DNA of 16,451 nt from Desulfuromonadales bacterium C00003107. Its GTDB lineage: Bacteria > Desulfobacterota > Desulfuromonadia > Desulfuromonadales > Syntrophotaleaceae. The first letter of the stretch is position 1; the number at the start of each line of letters is the position of its first letter. Position numbers and translations under genes: made by a program. Shown here piece after piece: positions 1 through 5,870 of the stretch. The DNA lies in contig MAXT01000363.1 in NCBI GenBank assembly GCA_001751225.1, positions 1 through 16,451 of the forward strand, read 5' to 3'. Under the pieces are notes generated by a model. It was given only the letters and a program-made list of their open reading frames with translations. It was not told the origin of the DNA and made no database searches.

Positions 1-48
1 GATTAATCCTTATGCAATGCCGGATTCAATTTGGAACAAAATACAAGA

Positions 49-79
49 CGGCCCAACCTACGTGGGATAGGTTGGGCCG
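49..79 (-). terminator. Rho-independent terminator of the 171-803 lipoprotein gene
   Basis: A perfect 12-bp stem (positions 49-60 pairing with 68-79) with a 7-nt loop is visible. Read on the minus strand it is followed by GTCTTGTATTTTG, a T-rich tract. It lies about 90 nt past the stop codon of the minus-strand lipoprotein gene, as expected for its terminator. The plus-strand flank is less T-rich, so the minus direction is preferred. Confidence 0.8.
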
Positions 80-170
80 GTCGATGTTCTATTGGTCGTG
101 ATTTGTGAGAAATCACCAAAGGGGTCGCGAGTTCCTAATAAACTGGGGGCGATTCACTATATTGTTACAC

Positions 171-803
171 TTATCGAGGGCACCTTACTCTGATCTCGTT
201 AGACCTTTCCCCCTGCACATTTGGGATAGGCCAGCCCCCTAAGCCCTCTAAGTGTTGAACCCATATACGCGTTGACCTTTCTTTAGTGTCGCGAGGCGCA
301 ACAAACTCTTCAACCGCTTCTTCATCATCCAGATCAACGAGCTGTCCGATCACCTGACCTATAGGGCCATTTGGGTCGGTTCTAGCAAGCGCTACGATAC
401 TACTTAGACCGACTTGATTAATTTGGACATTACCCTTATCGTTGCAGCTCAAACTAAACATTCCAGGATTGGAAAAATCTTCATTCGTACCGAGTAATCG
501 TTGAAATCCTATACCCATTTGTTGGCTTGTTCTTCCTTCACGCATAACGTAACAAAGATCTACGTCTATAGATTGCCCATGTTTTTCAATAACAGAGTCC
601 ACAGATAAAGTCAGCTCGCCACCAGTAATATCAATAGTACGCACATCCGGCACATCTGTTATGGCAACAGATACGAATTCAACCCCATCAGGTATTGATA
701 ATGCGTCCTGAATGGCTTGATCCGTATCACGCACTACTTGTCGAGTACCACAAGCAGACAACACTAACATTAACGCTACACAACTTAAAACACCCTTCTT
801 CAT
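171..803 (-). CDS. Hypothetical lipoprotein, 210 aa
   Basis: I do not recognise the family. The N-terminus is a typical lipoprotein signal: MKK, a hydrophobic run, and a lipobox LSAC with the acylated Cys at residue 18, followed by Gly-Thr, which is compatible with an outer-membrane lipoprotein. The remaining 190 or so residues have no transmembrane segment. They are mixed alpha/beta in composition, with two Cys (in DLCYVM and LSCND) that could form a disulfide and an acidic stretch (DLDDEEAVEEF) in the last third. The protein ends RVRCPR, giving a third Cys in the mature part. The start is supported by an AAGGAG Shine-Dalgarno sequence 7-8 nt upstream. The gene stands alone between its own promoter-like element and a terminator, and is AT-richer than the genes to the right, which suggests it was acquired or is accessory. 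Coding status is solid; function is unknown. Confidence 0.75.
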   Translation of the reverse strand: MKKGVLSCVALMLVLSACGTRQVVRDTDQAIQDALSIPDGVEFVSVAITDVPDVRTIDITGGELTLSVDSVIEKHGQSIDVDLCYVMREGRTSQQMGIGFQRLLGTNEDFSNPGMFSLSCNDKGNVQINQVGLSSIVALARTDPNGPIGQVIGQLVDLDDEEAVEEFVAPRDTKERSTRIWVQHLEGLGGWPIPNVQGERSNEIRVRCPR

Positions 804-861
804 TTCACTTCTCCTTCTACAAAAAATAAATAAAACATCCTTAATGCTTGAACCCTACGCT

Positions 862-869
862 ATTTTATA
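862..869 (-). promoter_or_regulatory. Possible -10 element for the lipoprotein gene
   Basis: On the minus strand the segment reads TATAAAAT, a good -10 match about 60 nt before the start codon at 803, in an AT-rich leader. No convincing -35 hexamer is seen 16-18 nt upstream, so this is a partial promoter assignment. Confidence 0.3.
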
Positions 870-1000
870 CAACTACCCCCAAAAGTACAAAAGCAAAGAC
901 CTGCGCTACCCACTTTTTGCATTTTGGGCTAGAATCTCTCATAGATCAGCTAAACGTATTATTATCCTTCAGTCCCAAGACAGTAGCTGCCTAAAAAATC

Positions 1001-1040
1001 GGCCCGCCAGGTATGCTGGCGGGGCCGTCTTGCTTTTTGT
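1001..1040. terminator. Stem-loop terminator, possibly bidirectional
   Basis: GGCCCGCCAG (1001-1010) pairs with CTGGCGGGGCC (1016-1026, one bulged G). It is followed on the plus strand by GTCTTGCTTTTTG and on the minus strand by GATTTTTTAGG, so it can stop transcription either way. The plus-strand tail closely resembles the tail of the hairpin at 49-79 read on the minus strand. Confidence 0.6.
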
Positions 1041-1106
1041 CCCAGAATGGTTTCTTTCAGATTTGAGGTTGCTTTTCAGCGCTTCCCACATGCCCTGCAA
1101 TGTTGG

Positions 1107-1138
1107 AAAAGCCTACCAAGTTCCCTTGGCGGGCTTTT
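1107..1138. terminator. Bidirectional Rho-independent terminator
   Basis: AAAAGCC..CCAAG (1107-1120) pairs with CTTGG..GGCTTTT (1125-1138) around a 4-nt loop and a 2-nt internal mismatch. T-runs are present at the 3' side in both directions. It lies about 40 nt past the stop of the phospholipase C-like gene and most likely ends that transcript. Confidence 0.7.
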
Positions 1139-1176
1139 TGTGTTTGACAGAGGGCGAAATGCAGGAACACAGCCCC

Positions 1177-2121
1177 CTACAAAGCCCATTTCAAATACTT
1201 GCGCCAAACCCGCAGCCAAACACGGGCGATGGAGTCGATGGCGTCAGATAGCGCGGCGACACTATACTGCTCAAAGTTTATTTTCTGATTTTGAAGTGAG
1301 TTCCAATTTTCTTTGGTTACGGTGTTTTCATCAAAACCGGGAGGGATTAACTCGTGTGAGAGCAGATAGGAATACTGACAGACCGTGGCCATAAAATCCC
1401 AGGTGTTGTTATTCCCTTCCCCCCAGCCAATCTGAAACTTGCGGCCAGTCAATTCCAGCTCGACCTTGTTAAGGATTGATGCTGCATAGCTGGGGTGATC
1501 CTTGAACAGTGGAAAACCTGCCGGGTTATAAACGAACCGCTCTTTTTTTCTATCGATCTCATAGTACTTCTTAACCTCTTTGTCCCATGCTCCTTCGGCC
1601 CTGCCGTGGATGTTGGCTCCTGCGGAAAAGCTGCGACTGTCACAATGAAAAGGGACATGCGCATCGGCAATGTAGTGGCTGAGCATAAACATCAGCACAG
1701 CGATATGGTTATTCGTCGGAGTGACCGGGGATCCCTTGACCTCTCTTTTTTGCATTTTCAGATTGTCGATCAGGGCATGGGCAAGGGCCTCGCAGCGATC
1801 GGGGAGATTAGTGTTTTTATCAATGCTGAAGCCCTTGCCGAAAAGGTCGGACTCCTGCCCCAGTGAGAACATAAGGTGGGAGGTGGGAAGCTTGCGAAAT
1901 TCGCATGTGCCGGGAACCGGTGTGAACTTGAGGACATGGCTGCTGGCCATGTCTTTGATTACCGCGTCAGGGTACCAGGCCCCCTGGATTACGTCGTCGC
2001 GGTAATGCTTGAACCAGGCAACTAGCTTATCGACATATTTCTGATTAACCTCAGAGTGGCCGGACTTCTCGAGCCTTTCGATTGCTTTGAAGGCCAGCCA
2101 TGCATGGGTGTATTGTTTCAT
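1177..2121 (-). CDS. Zinc-dependent phospholipase C / S1-P1 nuclease superfamily protein
   Basis: A 314-aa helical protein carrying the metal-ligand pattern of the zinc-dependent phospholipase C / S1-P1 nuclease fold: His6 near the N-terminus, Asp52 (in AWYPDA), His62, His139, then His149-x3-Asp153-x5-His159 (HYIADAHVPFH), and His172 with Asp180 in a NIHGRAEGAWD segment. Members of this superfamily use a tri-zinc site to cleave phosphodiester bonds in phospholipids or nucleic acids; which of the two applies cannot be told here. Unlike most studied members there is no signal peptide, since the His6 segment begins right at the start Met, so export is not apparent. The start has a GGGAG site 4 nt upstream. 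It is a single gene with a terminator at 1107-1138 and gene debris on its upstream side. The superfamily call is fairly sure; the substrate is open. Confidence 0.75.
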   Translation of the reverse strand: MKQYTHAWLAFKAIERLEKSGHSEVNQKYVDKLVAWFKHYRDDVIQGAWYPDAVIKDMASSHVLKFTPVPGTCEFRKLPTSHLMFSLGQESDLFGKGFSIDKNTNLPDRCEALAHALIDNLKMQKREVKGSPVTPTNNHIAVLMFMLSHYIADAHVPFHCDSRSFSAGANIHGRAEGAWDKEVKKYYEIDRKKERFVYNPAGFPLFKDHPSYAASILNKVELELTGRKFQIGWGEGNNNTWDFMATVCQYSYLLSHELIPPGFDENTVTKENWNSLQNQKINFEQYSVAALSDAIDSIARVWLRVWRKYLKWAL

Positions 2122-2166
2122 GGTTCTCCCTATATTTAAGCAAGAATACGCGGCATGGTTCTGCTT

Positions 2167-2512
2167 TCATGCAAACCCATGGTTAGGTGTCGGGTGGGGC
2201 GCCCCGGATCCTGCCCCTAATTTAAGTTTGGAAGAAATCATCTCGACCGCCTTCTGTGCGAAGCCTAATGTATATCAGCAGGCTTCATTATGTAAAACCT
2301 TTCTTATTTTCTGGATATATGGTGAACCGTCGTCGGAGGAGATTAGCACTGGAAACACCTTGGCATGCCTCAGCTTCTGTGAAAGGGCATCAGGCGCTTC
2401 GGCAAAGGTGTCGGTGCCAACTCAGGTCAACCAGTGCTGGTCCATCTGTAAAGCTCCCTCTTTTAGGACCACCGACAAATAGAGCTTTCCGCTAAATATT
2501 CGGTATGCTGAC
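2167..2512 (-). pseudogene. Decayed gene, possibly from a cobalamin (B12)-binding domain protein
   Basis: The 478-nt gap between two genes contains minus-strand sequence that still reads like protein when joined across lesions. One frame (roughly 2512 down to 2425) gives IPNI, a TAG stop (2492-2494), then RKALFVGGPKRGSF and TDGPALVDL. A one-base shift near 2425 leads into VGTDTFAEAPDALSQKLRHA, then VFPVLISSDDGSPYIQKI and RKVLHNEAC, an in-frame TGA (2275-2277), and YTLGFAQKAVEMISSKLKLG continuing to a final TGA at 2167-2169. The order hydrophobic strand-GGP, then 'VGTDTFAEAPDAL' resembles the last strands of B12-binding domains (V-GG-x(n)-GAD-x-Y/F-A-x-D-A). Three lesions argue for a pseudogene. 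The family assignment is inference from motif spacing only; the piece upstream of 2512 is not recognisable. Confidence 0.4.
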
Positions 2513-2599
2513 AAAGTAGGCGCCTTAACTGTAAGTTTTTGCGAACGCATCAAAGATGTCTACCAACCAAAACAAAAACGACGAGAACAGGAGTCGGGC

Positions 2600-2938
2600 A
2601 TGGAAAATTTATGTGAACTTAAATGCGAAGCCTGTCGAAAGGGCGCGCCCCGGGCCACATCGGAGGAGATCGCTCAGTTTCGAGCACAGATTCCCGAGTG
2701 GGAGATTGTCACCGTCTGCGGCATCGAGGTGTTGAGCCGAGCCTACAAGTTCGGCAACTTTGCCGAGGCGCTAGCCTTCACTAACCGTGTCGGCGAACTG
2801 GCCGAGGCCGAGGGACATCACCCGGAGATTCTTATTGAATGGGGCAAGGTGACGGTGCGGTGGTATACGCGCAAGATCAAGGGCCTGCACCGCAACGATC
2901 TTGTTATGGCCGCCAAGACCGATGTTCTGCTGATATAA
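2600..2938 (+). CDS. phhB: Pterin-4a-carbinolamine dehydratase
   Basis: A 112-aa protein of the PCD/DCoH family, which dehydrates 4a-hydroxytetrahydrobiopterin to quinonoid dihydropterin for reuse by aromatic amino acid hydroxylases; bacterial members are also linked to molybdopterin metabolism. The signature Glu69-x3-His73-His74-Pro75-x5-Trp81 is present, followed by GLHRND with Asp100 in the expected place. The residue nine after Trp81, normally His or Trp, is Arg91 (TRK instead of THx), so activity is uncertain. The N-terminus (CELKCEACRKGAP) is common among bacterial homologues. The start has an AGGAG site 8 nt upstream. No phenylalanine hydroxylase gene is adjacent. A strong terminator follows within 30 nt, so it appears monocistronic. 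Length is normal for the family. Confidence 0.88.
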   Translation: MENLCELKCEACRKGAPRATSEEIAQFRAQIPEWEIVTVCGIEVLSRAYKFGNFAEALAFTNRVGELAEAEGHHPEILIEWGKVTVRWYTRKIKGLHRNDLVMAAKTDVLLI

Positions 2939-2966
2939 ACTAGGTTTATCGCGCAAAGCTAAAAAT

Positions 2967-2996
2967 AAAAAAGGCCGTCGTTGGACGGCCTTTTTT
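2967..2996. terminator. Bidirectional Rho-independent terminator
   Basis: A perfect 13-bp stem, AAAAAAGGCCGTC (2967-2979) with GACGGCCTTTTTT (2984-2996) and a 4-nt loop, sits between two convergent genes, the pterin dehydratase (plus) and the small lipoprotein (minus). T-runs are present on both strands, so it can end both transcripts. Confidence 0.9.
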
Positions 2997-3023
2997 GTAT
3001 CTATCCTTGATTCAGAGCGTCGA

Positions 3024-3182
3024 TCAGGCGTCGGACGGCTCGTTGAATTCGAAGCCGCAGACCGGGCACTTGACCTTGCCGTTCATCATACCGTGATCAT
3101 CCATCTTGCTGCCGGTAGTGGCACATCCCGCCAGCACTGCAACCATCAACCCTGTCAACAGATTCGTTACCAATTTTCTCAT
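3024..3182 (-). CDS. Small CPVC-motif lipoprotein, 52 aa
   Basis: The start at 3182 is chosen because a strong GGGAGGT site lies 6 nt upstream and because it puts a lipoprotein signal at the N-terminus (MRKL, hydrophobic core, lipobox LAGC with Cys20). An in-frame ATG further upstream (3230) would bury the signal. Only 33 residues remain after processing. A short Asp/His/Met-rich linker (DDHGMMNG) is followed by KCPVCGFEFNEPSDA, where Cys39-x2-Cys42 resembles the first half of a rubredoxin/zinc ribbon or the CPVCG opening of YHS-type metal-binding domains. With only one Cys pair, metal binding would need a partner or a dimer. No function is known to me. The gene ends at the shared terminator 2967-2996. 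Confidence 0.7.
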   Translation of the reverse strand: MRKLVTNLLTGLMVAVLAGCATTGSKMDDHGMMNGKVKCPVCGFEFNEPSDA

Positions 3183-3293
3183 GATGCTACCTCCCGGAAG
3201 TTGGAAAACTTTTTCTTTCCTTTGAGTCACAGCCTATCCCAAGCCTGTAGCCAACGATTAAAGGATCGGTAAAGATTGGGTAAAGAAGGCACG

Positions 3294-3328
3294 AAAAAGC
3301 CCCCGGCAGCTGACTAGCTAAAGGGGGC
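3294..3328 (-). terminator. Terminator ending the HAD-HtrA-rluD-pgeF-HNH cluster
   Basis: GCCCCC (3299-3304) pairs with GGGGGC (3323-3328), with an inner AGCT/AGCT pairing in the loop. On the minus strand it runs into TTTTT (3298-3294). It lies about 30 nt past the stop of the HNH gene, the last gene of the leftward cluster. Confidence 0.75.
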
Positions 3329-3356
3329 GGTTTCAATAAATGATTTTTTTGGAGAC

Positions 3357-3659
3357 TTACTCAGCTTGTTCGTTGCCGAGCCTTTCGAGATAAGCCTGCC
3401 ACTCAATCGGCAGCATATGCTTCTTTTGGTTGTTGCATTCTTTACAGCAGGCCACGCAATTACCCCGTGTTGAACGACCGCCACGAATCACCGGTACTAC
3501 ATGGTCAAGGGTCAGCGCTTTGGGCGCCACCTGACAGCCACAATAGTGACAGATACCGGTGGCGATGCGGTTTTTCCACCACTGACTGCGACGCAGCTCG
3601 CGAGCTTTTTCCCGCTCACGGCGCACCTGCTCTTCAGATACCTCGACAAAGAATTCCAA
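3357..3659 (-). CDS. HNH endonuclease family protein
   Basis: A 100-aa protein with a compact HNH nuclease domain: Cys37-x2-Cys40 (CHYC), the LDHVVP core with Asp52-His53, Asn67 in RGNCV, and Cys72-x2-Cys75 followed by NNQK. The two Cys pairs should hold a structural zinc while the Asp-His and Asn residues bind the catalytic metal. An N-terminal charged helix (residues 8-25) precedes the domain. The start is a TTG at 3659, supported by GAAGGG 7 nt upstream; no ATG or GTG in the same frame lies between this point and a stop codon at 3687-3689. It is the last gene of the cluster, 36 nt after pgeF. Stand-alone HNH proteins of this size are common and their targets are generally unknown; no restriction methylase or phage gene is next to it. 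Confidence 0.85.
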   Translation of the reverse strand: MEFFVEVSEEQVRREREKARELRRSQWWKNRIATGICHYCGCQVAPKALTLDHVVPVIRGGRSTRGNCVACCKECNNQKKHMLPIEWQAYLERLGNEQAE

Positions 3660-3695
3660 AACACTGCCCTTCGACTCGACCCAGCCTTACAGAGG

Positions 3696-4490
3696 CTACT
3701 TCAGCAGCACAAAGCCCATCTGGCGTCCCGTCTGACCATCATCCCGGCGATAGGAGAAGAACAGCTCCCGATGGCAGCAGGTGCATTCGGCCACCACGCT
3801 GACCTGGCTGGCGGCAAGACCGGAACCTTCCAACTGCAGCAGGCAACTCTTTTGTAAATCGAGCTGCCACTGGTGCAGATCGGTTTCCTTGGCGATGCGC
3901 GACCAGTGGCCGCTGCCTGCCTGAAATGCGTCCCGCACCGGGCGGTCGACGGTATAGCTGTGAGCGGCGATGCCGGGCCCCACAGCGGCCAGCAACTGCT
4001 CGGGACGGCTACCGAAGACGCTCTGCATGGAGGCGACAGTTTTACCCAGCAGACCGCTGGCGGCGCCCCGCCAGCCAACGTGAACCACGGCCACGACCCG
4101 CTGCTTCGGATCAAACAGCAAGACCGGATAACAGTCGGCCACTAATACACCGATCATAATCCCGGGCTGGTTGGTCACGATGGCGTCACTTTCGATGCTT
4201 AGAAAGTGCGACAGGTCGTAGTTCGCCTGGTCGATGACCAATATGTCGTTGCCATGCACCTGGTTGACGGTGAGCAGCTGATGGGTCTGCACCTCAAAGG
4301 CCCGAGCCAAGGTCGAACGGTTGCCTTCTACGTTATGGCGGGCATCCTCGGTGGTATAGCCTAGGTTGAGCGAATTAAAGGGGGACCGACTGACCCCGCC
4401 GTTGCGAGTGCTGAAGCCAGCCTGCAGATTGTGCTGAGTCGCCCAGTTGGGCCGTAGATAGCTGATCTTTCCCTGTCGTACCTGTTTCAT
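3696..4490 (-). CDS. pgeF: Peptidoglycan editing factor PgeF (YfiH/laccase-domain family)
   Basis: A 264-aa protein of the YfiH/DUF152 family, long annotated as polyphenol oxidase. In E. coli, PgeF removes wrongly incorporated amino acids from muropeptide precursors (correcting L-Ser for L-Ala), keeping cell-wall composition right. The three conserved residues are visible: His79 (NQVHGND), Cys120 (VADCYPVLLFD) and His137 (VVHVGWRGAASGLL). The GFSTRNGGVS opening (residues 25-34) is also typical, and length matches the family. It follows rluD by 24 nt; a GGGAG sequence lies 12 nt before the ATG, a loose spacing. The rluD-pgeF (yfiH) pairing is conserved in many proteobacteria including E. coli, which supports both calls. 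Confidence 0.93.
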   Translation of the reverse strand: MKQVRQGKISYLRPNWATQHNLQAGFSTRNGGVSRSPFNSLNLGYTTEDARHNVEGNRSTLARAFEVQTHQLLTVNQVHGNDILVIDQANYDLSHFLSIESDAIVTNQPGIMIGVLVADCYPVLLFDPKQRVVAVVHVGWRGAASGLLGKTVASMQSVFGSRPEQLLAAVGPGIAAHSYTVDRPVRDAFQAGSGHWSRIAKETDLHQWQLDLQKSCLLQLEGSGLAASQVSVVAECTCCHRELFFSYRRDDGQTGRQMGFVLLK

Positions 4491-4514
4491 GGTGGTTGAA
4501 TACTCCCATTATGA

Positions 4515-5492
4515 TCAAACGGCCGAAGCCGCCGAATACTTGTTCTGTAAATAATCAATAATCGACTGCATGTCTGCAGGCACAGCACTGGAAGAGTCCA
4601 GATACTCGCCGCTGACCGGATGAATGAAACCAAGCAGTCTGGCGTGCAGGGCCTGGCGATCGAGGCTTGTGGCCAGACGTCGCAGCTCGGGATCCTTGAG
4701 GGTCTTGATGCGATTGCCGCCGTAGACCGGATCTGCGAGGACGGGATGTAGCATGTCGGCTAAATGGACCCGAATCTGATGGGTGCGCCCGGTTTCCAAA
4801 CGCAGCTCCACCAGGCTCAATCGATCCTCCTCGTAGACTTGCAGCACCTTCCAGTGAGTCACTGCCTGCCGACCGTTGCGACTGCCGGTGCTCATCTTCT
4901 TGCGCTGAGTCGGATGGCGCCCAATGGGCTTATCGACGGTACCTTTGGTGCTTGGTAGCAGGCCATGAACCAGAGCGACATAGCGACGATTGATGCTGTG
5001 ATCCTTGAACTGCTGGGCCAGATGCTGATGGGCCTCGTCGGTCTTGGTCGCCACCATGACCCCCGAGGTATCCTTGTCCAGGCGGTGCACAATGCCGGGC
5101 CGCAGCTCGCCACCGATTCCCGACAGATCCTGGCAATGATACAATAGAGCATTGACCAGGGTGCCCTGGGAATGGCCGGGCGCCGGATGCACCACCATAC
5201 CGGCCGGCTTGTCGATGACAATCAGCTGGGAATCCTCGTACAGAACGGTCAGGGGGATGTCTTGCGAAAGAGTTTCGGTAGGCACCGGTTCGGGCAGAGT
5301 GATAGCAATCTCTTCGCCACCCTTTAGCTTGGCACTGGCCTTTACTGCTGCATTGTTGAGAGTAACCCGTCCCTCGTCAATGAGACGCTTAAGTTGCGAG
5401 CGGGACAATTCCGGCAGCGCCTCGGCCAGAAAGCGGTCGAGGCGTTCGGGCATACGCGAACGATCAAAGGTAAAACGCTGCACGTGTTCCAT
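4515..5492 (-). CDS. rluD: 23S rRNA pseudouridine synthase RluD
   Basis: A 325-aa RluA-family pseudouridine synthase. RluD converts uridines 1911, 1915 and 1917 in helix 69 of 23S rRNA, important for ribosome assembly. An S4 RNA-binding domain (residues about 15-65, RLDRFLAE...SRSQLKRLIDEGRVTLN) precedes the catalytic domain. The catalytic motif is GIVHRLDKDTSGVMV with Asp139 as the expected nucleophile, and GRTHQIRVHL lies further on. RluD is preferred over RluA/RluC because of the S4 domain, the length and the adjacent pgeF. The ATG directly abuts the TAG stop of the upstream 89-aa gene (TAGATG), so translation is probably coupled. No strong independent Shine-Dalgarno is evident. Confidence 0.93.
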   Translation of the reverse strand: MEHVQRFTFDRSRMPERLDRFLAEALPELSRSQLKRLIDEGRVTLNNAAVKASAKLKGGEEIAITLPEPVPTETLSQDIPLTVLYEDSQLIVIDKPAGMVVHPAPGHSQGTLVNALLYHCQDLSGIGGELRPGIVHRLDKDTSGVMVATKTDEAHQHLAQQFKDHSINRRYVALVHGLLPSTKGTVDKPIGRHPTQRKKMSTGSRNGRQAVTHWKVLQVYEEDRLSLVELRLETGRTHQIRVHLADMLHPVLADPVYGGNRIKTLKDPELRRLATSLDRQALHARLLGFIHPVSGEYLDSSSAVPADMQSIIDYLQNKYSAASAV

Positions 5493-5762
5493 CTACCAGA
5501 TGGGACTTTTGATTTTGCCGGCCTGTTTAATCATGATATCGACAATAGCCCGATCATAGAGCTGCTCCCGATTTTCAACTTCTGTTGAAACGCGGGTCAG
5601 ATAGTGATCTCGCCCTTCCTGTAGCTCGTCGTTCAACAGATCGAAAACCGTGTCGTTTTCGATCCCCTCCTTAACCTTGCTCTGGTTATAGAGAGCGACA
5701 TCCGAAACGATGGCGCGGGCCAATCGAAAAGCGATCTGTGGATTATCAACAACCCTGGCCAT
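5493..5762 (-). CDS. Conserved-looking small helical protein, 89 aa
   Basis: I do not recognise a named family. The 89-aa product is charged and predicted largely helical, with no signal peptide, membrane segment or Cys, so it is presumably cytosolic. It opens MARVVDNPQIAFRLARAIVS and ends in a basic helix (IVDIMIKQAGKIKSPIW). A near-perfect Shine-Dalgarno (AGGGAGGT, 5766-5773) precedes the ATG, and its stop codon directly abuts the rluD start. Strong initiation signal and coupling to rluD argue that it is a true gene. A role connected to translation or rRNA would be a guess from context only. Confidence 0.78.
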   Translation of the reverse strand: MARVVDNPQIAFRLARAIVSDVALYNQSKVKEGIENDTVFDLLNDELQEGRDHYLTRVSTEVENREQLYDRAIVDIMIKQAGKIKSPIW

Positions 5763-5870
5763 AGTACCTCCCTAGGTAAAACGGACGTTATATCCGCCTT
5801 GAACTTCCGGATGTTTCCGTACGATGAATCTGTGACCTGGGCGGACTGCAGCGTCCACCCCGGGGGCTGA

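Larger units (their letters stand above)
804..1176. other. Non-coding interval with promoter and two hairpins
   Basis: This 373-nt stretch separates two minus-strand genes. It holds the leader and -10-like element of the left gene (804-870) and two stem-loops (1001-1026 and 1107-1138) serving as terminators. The reading frames that stay open across it on the plus strand have no ribosome binding site, run through both hairpins and resemble no known protein, so I treat it as non-coding. Confidence 0.6.

Noticed and set aside
50..78. GCCCAAC...GTTGGGC within the first hairpin matches the core patterns RYYYAAC and GTTRRRY of integron attC sites.
   Set aside because: The whole element is under 30 nt, a perfect stem without the L boxes or extrahelical bases of attC, and is followed by a T-rich tract in the direction of the adjacent gene's transcript. 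A terminator explains it better.
844..1251. Long open plus-strand frame of 135 codons.
   Set aside because: It has no ribosome binding site, spans two terminator hairpins, overlaps the end of the PLC-like gene and has no protein-like pattern.
2275..2277. In-frame TGA in the decayed gene considered as a selenocysteine codon.
   Set aside because: The same gene also has a TAG and a frameshift upstream, so simple decay is more likely, and I did not identify a convincing bacterial SECIS hairpin right after the TGA.
2087..2482. Plus-strand open frame of 131 codons between the PLC-like gene and the pterin dehydratase gene.
   Set aside because: It lacks a start signal and is the antisense of the PLC-like gene's 5' end and of the minus-strand decayed gene, which gives a more protein-like translation.
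5839..5860. GC-rich hairpin (GGGTGGAC/GTCCGCCC on the minus strand) between the HtrA-like gene and the 89-aa gene as a terminator.
   Set aside because: No T-tract follows it on the minus strand; it may affect mRNA stability but not clear termination.
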